64,000 nucleotides of DNA, from positions 595,733 through 659,732 of the forward strand of contig CM054142.1 in the NCBI GenBank assembly GCA_028751875.1, read 5' to 3'. Each line of letters begins with the position of its first letter. Within the stretch, counting starts at the first letter, position 1. A program made the translations under genes and the position numbers. Under the pieces are notes generated by a model. It was not told the DNA's origin. It saw nothing but the letters and a program-made list of their open reading frames with translations, and made no database searches. This document shows positions 24,419 through 33,975 of the stretch, piece after piece. The DNA is from Rapana venosa (lineage: Eukaryota; Mollusca; Gastropoda; Neogastropoda; Muricidae).

Positions 24419-25884
24419 ACGGCACTATTGCCGCTATCACGAAAACAGCCAACTCATCTCTTGTCTCTGGAAAATAATGTTCCTTCAGCTCTAACAACTG
24501 CTATAGTCACACCTCTTCTCAAAAAGCATGACCTTGACCCCAACATTCTGAAGAATTATAGACCTGTTTCCAACCTACCTTTTATCTCTAAAGTCCTTGA
24601 AAAAGTAGTTCTAAAACAGCTCAACCACCACCTCTCTCCAACAGTCTCCTTCCTGCGTTTCAGTCTGCCTATCGTGTCAACCACTGCACTGAAACTACCC
24701 TTGTCCACACCTTAAACACACTTCTGCTCGCTTCTGACTCAGGGAAAATCTCTCTTCTTACTCTACTCGACTTATCTTCAGCCTTTGACACTATTGACCA
24801 CTCTATTCTTCTCTCCCGTCTTCAAAAAACATTTGGTGATCCTGGTACAGCCCTTACCTGGTTTAGTTCATACCTTACTGACCGATTCCAGACAGTCACA
24901 GTAAACAAGATTCAGTCAGTACCTGCCAGATTGGAATGTGGAGTTCCACAGGGATCTGTTCTGGGCCCTGTTCTTTTCACCCTCTACACTGCTCCACTGT
25001 CACATATAATTAACCGCCATCAGATCAACTATAATTTTTATGCAGATGACTCACAGATTCTAAGCAGCGACACTCCTGAAAATCTGCCTTCTCTCTTTAC
25101 AAATATGACCCGCTGCTTTCAAGATATCCAAAATTGGATGATACAGAACAAATTACAGCTAAATGCAGATAAAACGGAAACCATGCTTGTAGGGACCAAA
25201 CAAAAACTCTCTTCCATCACAACAGCTTCAATACAACTTGGCAATGCATCAATCCCTTTATCCACTGCTGTGAAGTATCTAGGGGTCATTATTGACAACA
25301 CACTCTCTATGCAAAAATTCATCACCCAGACCTGCCAGTCCTGCTACTATCAATTACGGCGTATTAGTGCAATTCGAAAGTACCTGTCCACCGATGCAAC
25401 ATCCAAACTTGTTGCGTCTCTCATTCTTTCACGTCTGGACTATTGCAATTCTCTGTTGGCTGGTCTGCCAGCATCATCAATCCAATCTTTTCAACGTATA
25501 CAAAACTCTGCAGCTCGACTAATCCTCAGAAAGAAAAAATCTGAACATATTACCCCTCTCTTGCAATCTCTCCACTGGCTGCCTATGCCACAGAGAGTAA
25601 ACTATAAGACCAGTACCCTCTGTTACAAATGTCTCCACAAAACAGCACCCCTCTACCTCTGTGAATGTCTTCACTTGTACACTCCTTCTCGTTCTCTCCG
25701 CTCTGCTACAGATACCTTGTCCTTACGAATATCTAGATTCAACCAATCCACCATCGGCCGTCGCTCTTTCTCAATTTATGGTCTATTGATGTGGAATGAT
25801 CTCCCTCTCTCTCTCTCTCTCCGCCAAAAGCCTTCTTATAACACTTTTAAATCCAGTCTCAAGACATATTTATTTCAAACCTAA
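24419..25884 (+). pseudogene. LINE reverse transcriptase, frameshifted
   Basis: Contains the RT blocks in order: KNYRPVSNLPFISKVLEKVV (about 24555), a frameshift near 24650, LLDLSSAFDTIDHSIL (about 24765), ECGVPQGSVLGPVLF (about 24935), the catalytic YADD at 25039-25050, LNADKTE, and the thumb and C-terminal part through HITPLLQSLHWLP to a TAA at 25882. From 24931 to the stop the frame is uninterrupted. Family knowledge: this enzyme copies the element RNA at the nicked target. Confidence 0.9.
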
Positions 25885-25962
25885 GATTTCCCTCTCCTGC
25901 TTCATCTCATAGTTTTTTCCTGCCTTCAACAGCCAAGATTCTATTGCCCTGCCAGGGTGTGT

Positions 25963-26008
<46 letters not shown>

Positions 26009-26151
26009 GTGTGTGTGCGCGCGCGCGTGCGTGCGTGCACATTTGGACTTGATGGAACTATTACTTGCTACTGGTTGTATGACTGTGTAAGAATGAGTTG
26101 AGTGCAAGCGCTTTGATTTGTCTGTTCAAGATATAGCGCTATATAAATTCC

Positions 26152-26224
<73 letters not shown>

Positions 26225-26390
26225 GTGTTCATGGTATTCTAGTATAGTATGGCACTGGCAACTGAAGGCTTGCTCAATGCTTTGCACATCAAATTCATAT
26301 TCAAATTCAAAAACTTTATTATCTCAGAGACAGAGAAATCCCGGTGGGTCACGAGCCATACATAAAAACAATAAACATGTAAACATAATA

Positions 26391-26392
<2 letters not shown>

Positions 26393-26450
<58 letters not shown>

Positions 26451-26518
26451 CACACACACACCAAACACACACACACACACACACACACGCACAAACACAC
26501 ACACACACACACAACACA

Positions 26519-26590
<72 letters not shown>
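26393..26590. repeat. Long (CA)n microsatellite
   Basis: About 200 bp of CA repeat with a few single-base interruptions. The many C/V or T/H frames here are artefacts. Confidence 0.95.
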
Positions 26591-26592
<2 letters not shown>

Positions 26593-26678
26593 TGGAAGCA
26601 TTCGCACGCATGCGCAGGCATTTTTATGACATAAGCCACTATTGTTATAACATGTCGTATAAGACAAATATCAATGAA

Positions 26679-26742
<64 letters not shown>

Positions 26743-27030
26743 TATTGAATTTATATAGCGCTGAATCTTGTAAAGCAACAAATCAAAGCGTCAGATTTCA
26801 TTTCATACCACTTTAAGTCACGGCAGATTTCTCTCCGTGAAATTCGGGCTGCTCTCCCAGGGGAGAGCGCGTCGCCACAAGAGCAGCGCCACCCTTTTTT
26901 TTCTTTCTCCTGTCTGCAACTGTATTTGTTTCCCTATCAGAGTGACTTTTTTCTAAGAATTTTGCCAGGGACAACTCTCTTGTTGCCGTGGGTTCTTTTA
27001 CGTGCGCTAAATAATTACGTGTAACACACG

Positions 27031-27061
<31 letters not shown>

Positions 27062-27365
27062 TAGCGCCCAGACCACCACTCATGGTCTAATGGATGGGGA
27101 AAAGTTTCCTGTCCAAACGGGGTACAAACCGCCGCACACTTCAGACCCGGACTTTTCGCTTTCTAGACAGGCGCGTTACCTCTAGACCACCGATCCACTC
27201 GGTTCTATTAAGACATTGAACACAGTCTAAAATAATAACACGCGCACGCATTTTAAAGTCATAAATCAAATTGGTAGAACATGTGTAATAAGACAAATAT
27301 CAGTGAAATTCATACCCTATTCTGTTAAAATACTGAATACAGTTTAAACTAATAAAAGGTAACCT
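26591..27365. repeat. Tandem block interrupted by a SINE
   Basis: The words taagacaaatatcaatgaaatt (about 26660) and taagacaaatatcagtgaaatt (about 27290) and their upstream flanks (a cgcacgcat word, an aacatgt word) match, and a second pair (ttctattaagacattgaac near 27202; ttctgttaaaatactgaat near 27320) matches too. This shows a repeat of about 115 bp, one unit of which was split by the SINE at 26670-27205. Confidence 0.55.
26670..27205 (-). mobile_element. tRNA-headed SINE, family 1, near full length
   Basis: Read on the minus strand: a tRNA-like head (ggtctagaggtaacgcgcct, an A-box-like word, then a B-box-like ggtttgtaccccg), a core containing the complement of acctcggtttatcgtctcat, a domain with a palindrome (ctctcccaggggagag), and the LINE-type 3' tail followed by AAT/ATT units. 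Further copies at 50455, 51790 and 54755 confirm a family. Pol III would transcribe it from the internal boxes. Confidence 0.8.
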
Positions 27366-27739
27366 TTCCTATGCACATGAGTACCATCACTTACAATCTG
27401 TTTTCGCTCTGTCTCTCACACAGCATTCATACAGGTCATTCAGTTTCATCTGCTCACAGCCTACAACTTTGCCACACATGGTTACAATTTTGTTTACTAC
27501 GTTTTTGTTTTTGACAGTCAGGCCCCTGTACCAACACAGACTAGATTAAGCATCGGTAGAAATTCTGTAAAACTTTAACATTCACTTTAAGATTCCGGAG
27601 TTTTTGAAGGAAAAAGATGCGAGAATGGCATTGTTATTTACAAGATATGTATTAGCATTAAAGTTTAGTTTATCTATCTATAACAGTACCTAGGTATTTG
27701 TATTCATGTACACGTTCTACCATTACATCATCAACGTAA

Positions 27740-28060
27740 TGATTTGGTATGGGCTGTGGATTTTGCGAAAATCAATAACCATCTCTTTAGTTTTTTTAAC
27801 GTTAAGGTCGAGACAGTTGTTTGCACCAGGAGGAAACCTCCTCAACTTGTTTAAAGTACATAGCATGAGAATTAGACAGATCTTCAAGAGCAGAGTCATC
27901 AGAATATTTGATTGGCGTTATAAGATCAGAGCCAGTGCAGCATCAGTGTAAAGGGTGAACAGGATGGGGGACAGAACAGTGCCTTGGGCAGAACCAGTGG
28001 AAGTTGATCTTTGAGTTAGATATGGCTTTTTGAAATCGAACAAAACTGTGTCCGGTCTGT
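27740..28060 (-). pseudogene. Decayed non-LTR RT fragment, second LINE family
   Basis: Minus-strand reading gives GSAQGTVLSPILFTL at about 28000-27956, YSDDSALEDLSNSHAMYF at about 27905 (YSDD in the catalytic YADD place) and, in another frame, LDLNVKKTKEMVIDF near 27810-27765. The order and spacing fit an RT palm domain. The motifs resemble Rex1/CR1-type elements and differ from the LINE at 22566-26224. Frameshifts and stops make it dead. Confidence 0.75.
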
Positions 28061-28244
28061 CAAAAAGCTCATTATCCAGAGAATGTGCCGAGGAGAGACA
28101 TTTATTGAGAGCAGTTTGAGAGCTACGAGATGTGGCTGAAGTTCAAGATCAGGGACTGTGCATTGATTTTAGCTGGGTGGAAAAGAAAGTGAACTCAGTA
28201 CAGTGGTAACATGCAGCAATGGATTTTTTTTTTAACATTTCATT

Positions 28245-28300
28245 TCTTTTTTTTTTTCTTTCTTTCTTTCTTTCTGTCTGTCTTTCTTTCTTTCTGCATC
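28245..28300. repeat. (CTTT)n microsatellite
   Basis: Tetranucleotide CTTT repeat with T-runs and CTGT interruptions. Confidence 0.85.
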
Positions 28301-28692
28301 GTTTTGTGAAGCGTTAGGTCAAATCTACGTTGGCTGCACCGCTTTCCTCTTCATTGAAACTCAGACAGCAACTTTATTGTCTGTCATATGAGCGAAAATG
28401 CCTTGCGCTGCCTTTAACTCAATGAAGTCGCAGTGTATTTCACATCTCCACAAAACTGTGACGCCCTCTTTTGGCTACATTTCTGAAAAAAATATATATT
28501 ACTCTCGGATTAGAAAAACCAAGCATATTACATATAAAAGTCAATTTCATTTAAAAGAGCTTTGGATGTACAAAGATATTGTCCACAGACCTCCCATTTT
28601 TGGCTTTTGCCTTAATGTAAGTCAGTGAATGCTAAAAAACAAAAAATAAACTGTTGTCACACACACACACACACACACACAGGCTACCTCAA

Positions 28693-28800
28693 CAAGGTGT
28701 AACCATCCAAGTCAAGTCAAAAACACTTAAATCATCCCATGAGGGGCAATTACAATACTGACAGGCAGATTGATACGCATCAAAATCTCAAAAGACAAAA
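28693..28800 (-). mobile_element. 3' end of a dispersed element with TTGAC-repeat tail
   Basis: On the plus strand: caagtcaagtcaaaaacac then aaatcatcccatgagg. The same order (GTCAA/GTCAG repeats, then aatcatccctatgacggg) is found at 51480-51645, which identifies a dispersed family whose minus-strand 3' end is a TTGAC/TGACC repeat. The family is not named. Confidence 0.5.
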
Positions 28801-28857
28801 AAGATACATTTCATATTGGTTAAAACATTCCAAAATGAATTAAATAAAAATGACATG

Positions 28858-28918
28858 AACACACACACATACACACACGCGCGCGTGCGCGTGCACACAC
28901 CACACACACACGCACACG

Positions 28919-28996
<78 letters not shown>
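28858..28996. repeat. (CA)n microsatellite
   Basis: About 135 bp of CA repeat with a short CG interruption. A shorter CA tract lies just upstream at about 28658-28680. Confidence 0.95.
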
Positions 28997-28998
<2 letters not shown>

Positions 28999-29059
28999 GT
29001 TAATTTGTTCTTAGATAGATGGCTTGATGAAAAAAAGCAATGCATTGCTTATTCAATGT

Positions 29060-29102
29060 ACCATCTGGAAATAAAATTTTGACTTGACTGACTTGACTTG
29101 TT
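29060..29102 (+). repeat. Possible 3' terminus of a retroelement (TTGAC repeat)
   Basis: aaataaaattttgacttgac followed by further TTGAC units: an AATAAA-like signal and a pentamer tail in plus orientation. No body is recognisable. Confidence 0.3.
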
Positions 29103-29248
29103 AAAGAAAACCCATTGACTAGAAGACATAAAATCTTGTATTTATGCACGCACAAACGCAACACGACGTGCGTGTGGGAACACACCCACACCATACACCA
29201 ATGTATGAATTCAATGTTTTAAAGACCATTGACTAGAAGACAGACTTA

Positions 29249-29251
<3 letters not shown>

Positions 29252-29292
<41 letters not shown>
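29252..29292. repeat. (CA)n microsatellite
   Basis: About 40 bp of CA repeat. Confidence 0.9.
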
Positions 29293-29294
<2 letters not shown>

Positions 29295-29379
29295 ACAATT
29301 ATGTATTGACTACACTCATAACAATGACAATCAGGCAGAACTGTAAAAACTAGGAAGTCAACATCATTGTGAATTCAGA

Positions 29380-29505
29380 TTCGAATGCTTACTGCCACAA
29401 AAGAATTTCTTTTTCTGTTTGTTTTGCTGATGGGACACTTAAAACGGCGATCCGAAGCAACAACTGAAATTCTGGAAACAAAGCATGGGAGGGATTGGCC
29501 AAAAT
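29380..29505 (-). pseudogene. C-terminal scrap of a LINE RT protein
   Basis: The minus strand reads NPSHALFPEFQLL, then, after a frame change, SDRRFKCPISKTNRKRNSF. This resembles the C-terminal end of many animal non-LTR RT proteins (a pattern like SGRRF-CP-SKTNR--SF). Its order relative to the RT at 27740-28060 shows it is a different copy. Confidence 0.55.
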
Positions 29506-29946
29506 GGCAGTGGGTTTGGGTACAAGCTGCTGATTGCAGATCGATTCACAAAAAGAATCACATGATTTCACACACAGTGATCTTCCTGAGGCTACGGAAT
29601 CACTTTCAAGTAAAGTTTGCCAATACTGCCTCTTTCAGCATGTACCTCTTCTTTGCTACTGTTTTCATCGTGGAAAATCGTCATCACATGATGGTGTAAG
29701 AAAAAATCCAAAAAGTCTACCACAAAGTGACTGGCGGTTGAAGGGAAGTAAACTCAAATAAAAGGAGACTAAATCAGCAGCACGAGTAACTCTCTTGTCA
29801 GGTGGATGCCACCATTAAGAGATTGATGAAAATTGTTCTATATGTCGTATTTAAAGCTATGGCACAGAGCAAATGAGTTTGCGCCTGACAATTCAGATCT
29901 TTTTTGATTGCTGCATTCATGTGTGTTCGAACGAGTAAGACTCGAG

Positions 29947-30023
29947 ATGTGGAAGGCAAATCTTGAAATCGAAATTTTGAAAGAAAGCTAGGCAATGTTA
30001 TAGCTACTATAGCGGACTGTTTG
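29947..30023 (+). other. Probable N-terminal coding part of POLR3C, out of frame
   Basis: An ATG at 29947 with a purine at -3 opens MWKANLEIEILKES and then hits TAG at 29989. One base away the frame reads LGNVIATIADCL and runs into the main POLR3C frame. Together they match the length and pattern of the N-terminus of animal RPC3 (about 15 residues before the conserved G of the first winged helix). A single missing base near 29986-29990 would explain the break, either as a sequencing indel or as a true mutation. Confidence 0.55.
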
Positions 30024-31580
30024 ATGACGCATAGAGCATTAACATTGAAAGAGCTGGAATACAAAACAAAGCTGAATCAGGCAAAGATCACAAAGGGTCT
30101 GCTGGGTCTGATTCAACATGGCATGGTGGAGATTTATCAGAACAGGCAAAGCATGGTGGAGTACAGAATTGTCCAGGACAGGGTCAAATACCACATCTAC
30201 TTTGAAAAAGAGGTGCACTGTGCAGGCATCCTATATGGCGATGCTGCAGAAATGATTGTGGAAGAACTTCAGCAGGAGGGCCGTCTGCCCGTGCACATAC
30301 TTGTTGACACCGTCACCAACAAACTGAACGACGCCATCAAAGCTCAGGGAAGCGATCTCAAAGAAGTGCAGCCCAGCTACGTCCAGGAGAAGTTTGAGCG
30401 CATGGTGGCCACTCATTTCATCAAGCGCTGCTGTGTCCCGGTGAAGGACAAGAGAGGCAAGGTGGTTTCCCAGGTGCCGCCCCCTGAACACCTCCTGTTT
30501 GCAGTGCCCCCCAGACCTGCTGCAGGTTATGCAGTAAAAGTGAAACAAGAAGTCATGGAAGGACAGCCTGCAGAGAAAAGGCCCACCTCAGTAAATGGTT
30601 CACAGCAAGGCAGTGGTGATGACACACCTACAATCTATTGGGAAGTGAACCCCCAGAGGTTCCTGCATCATTTCCGTGACCAGATGATGGTGTCTGCTGT
30701 GCCCAATGCTATGGACAGCGATAAAGCGGCAGAAATCATGCGCTGCATTTTACGGCTGTGTGAGAAGACGACAGATCCAGGCGCCCACACCACTATGCCT
30801 GTGTCTTTAAATGAGCTGTATCCTCAGCTGCCCAAAGACAAGGCAATGTCCAAAATGTGTGTGGAACAGTGGCTGAAGCTCATAACAGAATGTATGCCAG
30901 AGTTTATTTCCAGAGAGGGTGACAGTGGAGGAGGCCTGTATGTTGTCAACACGCTGAAAGCCATGAGGTCTCTTAGTATCGCTCATATGGAATCCGTCGT
31001 GGAAGAGAAACTGGGATCCTTTTTGAAGCGGATCTTTCGACTTCTCTTGATGAAGGGGAATTTGGAACCGGATATGATTGAAAAGCTGTCACTGGTATCT
31101 CCCAAGCAGTGCAAGACCTTGCTGTCCACCATGATGGCACAAAGCTTCATCGAGACGACAATGTTGTCCAGTACTGTAGATTATGTGATGGCACACACCC
31201 ACACCCTCTTTCATGTGGATGTCAACTTCCTGGCTCGCACGTTACTGGATGTTGCTTACAAGACCCTGACAAACACAAAACTGAGTTGCCAGCAAATACT
31301 GTCTGATGCCGTGCGCCTGCTGGAGAAACAGGAGCGCATTGAGGCGATCATCCTTTCCCTGGGCTTGCCGGCCAGCCTGGCCACAGGGGATAAAGGGGCC
31401 AGGGAGGGACTGGAGCTGGATGAGGAGAAGAAAGAGCAGTTGGACACCATCCTGGATACTATGACTCCCGCTGAACGACAAGAGCTGGAGAAAATCAAGG
31501 CCCGCACCAGACATTTCGAGATGAAAGAACAAGATGTGGTGAACACCTCCATTTTTGTTCTGGAGAGCTACTTACCTTGA
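30024..31580 (+). CDS. POLR3C: DNA-directed RNA polymerase III subunit RPC3
   Basis: Subunit of RNA polymerase III that forms, with RPC6 and RPC7, the heterotrimer needed for initiation at tRNA, 5S and other Pol III genes; it acts in the nucleus. The frame from the first ATG has 518 codons, against about 534 residues in human. Recognisable blocks: winged-helix-like segments at residues 1-55 and 65-135, a variable linker at about 160-203, the signature IYWEVNPQRFLHHFRDQ at about 204-220, GDSGGGLYVVN at about 299-309, ESVVEEKLGSFLKRIFRLLL at about 323-342, and a C-terminal charged helix ending in SIFVLESYLP. Homology continues upstream of this ATG, which has a weak context (T at -3), so the true start is probably 29947. 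The whole gene lies in one exon with no stops, and I see no poly-A run at the 3' end. It is either a naturally intronless gene or a preserved retrocopy. Confidence 0.93.
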   Translation: MTHRALTLKELEYKTKLNQAKITKGLLGLIQHGMVEIYQNRQSMVEYRIVQDRVKYHIYFEKEVHCAGILYGDAAEMIVEELQQEGRLPVHILVDTVTNKLNDAIKAQGSDLKEVQPSYVQEKFERMVATHFIKRCCVPVKDKRGKVVSQVPPPEHLLFAVPPRPAAGYAVKVKQEVMEGQPAEKRPTSVNGSQQGSGDDTPTIYWEVNPQRFLHHFRDQMMVSAVPNAMDSDKAAEIMRCILRLCEKTTDPGAHTTMPVSLNELYPQLPKDKAMSKMCVEQWLKLITECMPEFISREGDSGGGLYVVNTLKAMRSLSIAHMESVVEEKLGSFLKRIFRLLLMKGNLEPDMIEKLSLVSPKQCKTLLSTMMAQSFIETTMLSSTVDYVMAHTHTLFHVDVNFLARTLLDVAYKTLTNTKLSCQQILSDAVRLLEKQERIEAIILSLGLPASLATGDKGAREGLELDEEKKEQLDTILDTMTPAERQELEKIKARTRHFEMKEQDVVNTSIFVLESYLP

Positions 31581-31979
31581 CCTTAAACCCTCCAAGGCCA
31601 AACCCACCAGAAAGCTGTTGAACTGATCGTCAAGGTGTTGGCTTAGCACTGCTTCCACAGCCTCTGGGGCGTTTCATTCCCATTTGTACACACGGCAATG
31701 ATGTCTTTCACTCCTTCATTCATTCTAGTTCAGTGACTTCAGGTTTCTTACAAATTGCTTTATGGGATTGCAAGTTACTGTGTTCATTTTACTTGAAGTG
31801 TTGTTTGGGTTACTCCATGCTTGTAAGTGCTGAATGTGTTTTGTGTTGGGTTGTGTGCAAACTGTGAAAGTGTGAGCATTTTTGACATATCCAAGTGTGT
31901 ACAGGAGAGAATATGAAAGTTCTGTTTCCACTGTGGTGTAACATGTTTGCAATATCTGTTTGTTTAAACTATTGATTAT
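31581..31979 (+). other. POLR3C 3' flank
   Basis: Ordinary-composition sequence after the TGA at 31578. No AATAAA signal was noticed before the LINE/SINE tail at about 31985, and no A-run suggestive of a retrocopy. Confidence 0.4.
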
Positions 31980-32068
31980 TTGTCATTGGTTGCATGACTG
32001 TGTAAGATTAGGTTGAATGCATGCGCTTTGATTTGTCTTTGCAAGATATAGCGCGCTATATAAGTTCC

Positions 32069-32107
<39 letters not shown>

Positions 32108-32110
32108 CCA
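31980..32110 (+). mobile_element. LINE/SINE 3' tail fragment
   Basis: ttgcatgactgtgtaagatt ... gcgctttgatttgtc ... agcgcgctatataag then ATT repeats. This closely matches the 3' end of the LINE at 26080-26224, including the gcatgactgtgtaaga word that lies outside the SINE-shared tail. It is therefore a heavily 5'-truncated LINE copy, or a SINE that took the longer tail. Confidence 0.75.
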
Positions 32111-32224
32111 GCGCACCTGACTTTGGCCAAAAACAGGCCTGCACTCAAGGTCTGACCAGTGCATCGAGTTCTGTAGCTGATCAAGCGATGGCAATGTAGA
32201 CAGTCTGGCAGGCAGGGGAGAGCA

Positions 32225-32610
32225 ACATTGTTTATTTTATTATTTTTATTATTACTTTTTCCCTTTTATTTCGAGGATAGTGGAATAAGCACTATGTGCT
32301 TTCTTTTACATTCAGTCCCCGTGTATGTGCTGTTTTGTAAATTTTGTTATCCGTTCCCACCGGTACACAATGGCCTACTCTTCCGAAAAGCGGAATAGGT
32401 TTTAACGTGTGCGCAAGATCTGCTTGCGTTCGCACACGGGACCTCGGTTTATAGTCTCATCCGAAGGACTTTTGGGGAGAATGGAGTCAGCACTGATGTT
32501 AACTCCAGAGGAAAATAATTATGCCTTTGAACGAGAATTGAACCTGGGTCAGCAGATCACGAGCGCAACGCGCATGCTCTAACTAACCAGACCATGCTTT
32601 ATATAATTAT
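32225..32610 (-). mobile_element. tRNA-headed SINE, family 2, near full length
   Basis: On the minus strand the head (about 32600-32530) has an A-box-like tggttagttagagcatg and a B-box-like ggttcaattctcg. It is followed by the shared core (complement of acctcggtttatagtctcat), a body ending cactatcctcgaaataaaa and an A/T-rich tail. Other copies are at 48945, 52170 and 53825, with truncated forms at 24218 and a relic at 4270. Confidence 0.8.
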
Positions 32611-33104
32611 GGCGACACCTCTTCATAAAATTTGAACACTTTTAGACAAACAACACAAAAGAACAAACAACCAAAAACAAAACCAAAAACAAAGAAAGCC
32701 ATGAAGATTTCAACAATGGCTTAAAGCAAGTCCATAGTGACTCGGTGTGTGGAACAGAGCCAAGTGTGTCACGTCATTGGTGTCACCATCCAGAAATAGT
32801 TGGGATTCTTTTAAAAACCAGATTAGCTGTGAAAATACTGAGAACAGAAAAAAATAGAATTTAAAAGTCTTGGTTCTTGTGACAGACTGTACATCAGCGG
32901 CTGCTCTGCTTGGTCATTTTGTTTCTAAAATCTCTCAGAACGAAATCAGTTCAGAGTTATTCAGGCCAGTCGGCTGGGCACAGTTGAAGGTACATGCGAA
33001 TCGTCCACTCTTCAAGCCTCGCGGATGTGTACCACCAAAAAGCAAACAAACAAAACACAACAACAACAAAACGACGAACAAAAATAAAGCAAAACAATTC
33101 TGGC
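32611..33104. other. Spacer, nothing recognised
   Basis: A-rich sequence with CAAAA-type runs. No coding or RNA feature is supported. Confidence 0.5.
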
Positions 33105-33560
33105 TGACGCTGTAGCCGAGTGGTTAAGACCGTTCAACTTCAACCCCGTGGGTCCATCAAGTCGTGGGTTTGAATCTCGGCGGTGTCTGGTGATTTTTTT
33201 TTTCTCGTTCCTTGCTTCTGGCTCCCCCCCCCCCCTCCCCCAACATTTAGGTAGCCACATTCCGACTTCGGGGAGTCTGGTGAATTAAGGGCGGGGACTT
33301 TTATGATATCCTAGATCAGCTTCAAGAGCAGACCTGCCAGTGCCTTAGTTCCCTTAGTGTATATACACATGCAGAAGAGCAAATATGCACGTTAGAGATC
33401 CCGTAATCAGCGTTCGGCGGGTTACGGAAACGCGAACATGCCCAGCATGCATATCTGAAGTCGGAATGCGGCTGCCTCCATGATGGGTAAAAACAGTCAC
33501 ACAGGCAACATCTCACCATTGGTGAACCTCGAACTCTCCAGGCCAGGAACTGGGAAAACA
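33105..33560 (+). mobile_element. tRNA-headed SINE, family 3
   Basis: Starts with a tRNA Ser/Leu-like head at 33108-33189: gacgctgtagccgagtggtt (A box) and gggtttgaatctcgg (B box), with 7-bp acceptor-like ends that can pair (gacgctg/cggtgtc). The anticodon arm does not pair, so it is not a working tRNA. The body has a T-run, a C-run and the words cgttcggcgggttacgg and cgcgaacatgcccagcatgc. On the minus strand it produces the spurious RRDSNPRLDGP-type frame often mistaken for a protein. Confidence 0.75.
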
Positions 33561-33814
33561 CAACAACATACAATAGGAAACAACCCCAACCAACCCAGAG
33601 AGAAACCCGACATCACAGGCTGAAGAGAACTGAGGAGAAAGAGGCTGCAGGGCAGAGCTGTAACGGTGCACATGCCACCCTTCAGTGCCTGGCTACCTGC
33701 TCTGGGAGGTGGAAAACAGAGAGGAATGTGTGTAATGATAAGGTTGCCAAATACTTTGCTGAATCAAAGATAGGGCTAATCCAGACAGTCTTGGTGGTTG
33801 TTTCACATTTGTAA

Positions 33815-33821
33815 GATCTCT

Positions 33822-33891
<70 letters not shown>

Positions 33892-33975
33892 ACCAACACA
33901 CACACACACGCGCGCGCGCGCGCACGCGCACACACACACACACACGCAAGCACACGCACACATACACACACAGGC
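33815..33975. repeat. (CT)n, (CA)n and (CG)n microsatellites
   Basis: About 70 bp of CT repeat followed by CA and CG/CA repeats. Confidence 0.95.

Larger units (their letters stand above)
22566..26224 (+). mobile_element. Dead CR1/L2-like non-LTR retrotransposon, near full length
   Basis: Order on the plus strand: a basic linker (KTRRGTRAG), an apurinic-endonuclease-like region, a reverse transcriptase, a 3' UTR with a (TG)n/(CG)n tract (25968-26035), and a 3' end of agcgctatataaatt plus an ATT repeat (26155-26224). It sits inside the 93-bp repeat, parts of which flank both ends. The element cannot be active: the endonuclease is frameshifted and internally deleted, a SINE separates endonuclease from RT, and the RT has a further frameshift near 24650. 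The family assignment rests on RT motifs (SSAFDTIDH, GVPQGSVLGP, YADD) and is not more precise than the CR1/L2 group. Confidence 0.85.

Noticed and set aside
26118..26816. 232-codon plus frame of poly-L, poly-TH and poly-N
   Set aside because: Runs through ATT, CA and AAT microsatellites.
33108..33189. Functional tRNA (Ser/Leu-like)
   Set aside because: A and B boxes and acceptor ends are present, but the anticodon stem does not pair and no sensible anticodon results; SINE sequence continues downstream.
33012..33260. Minus-strand frame containing RRDSNPRLDGP
   Set aside because: This is the reverse translation of a tRNA-derived SINE head, a well-known annotation artefact in invertebrate genomes.
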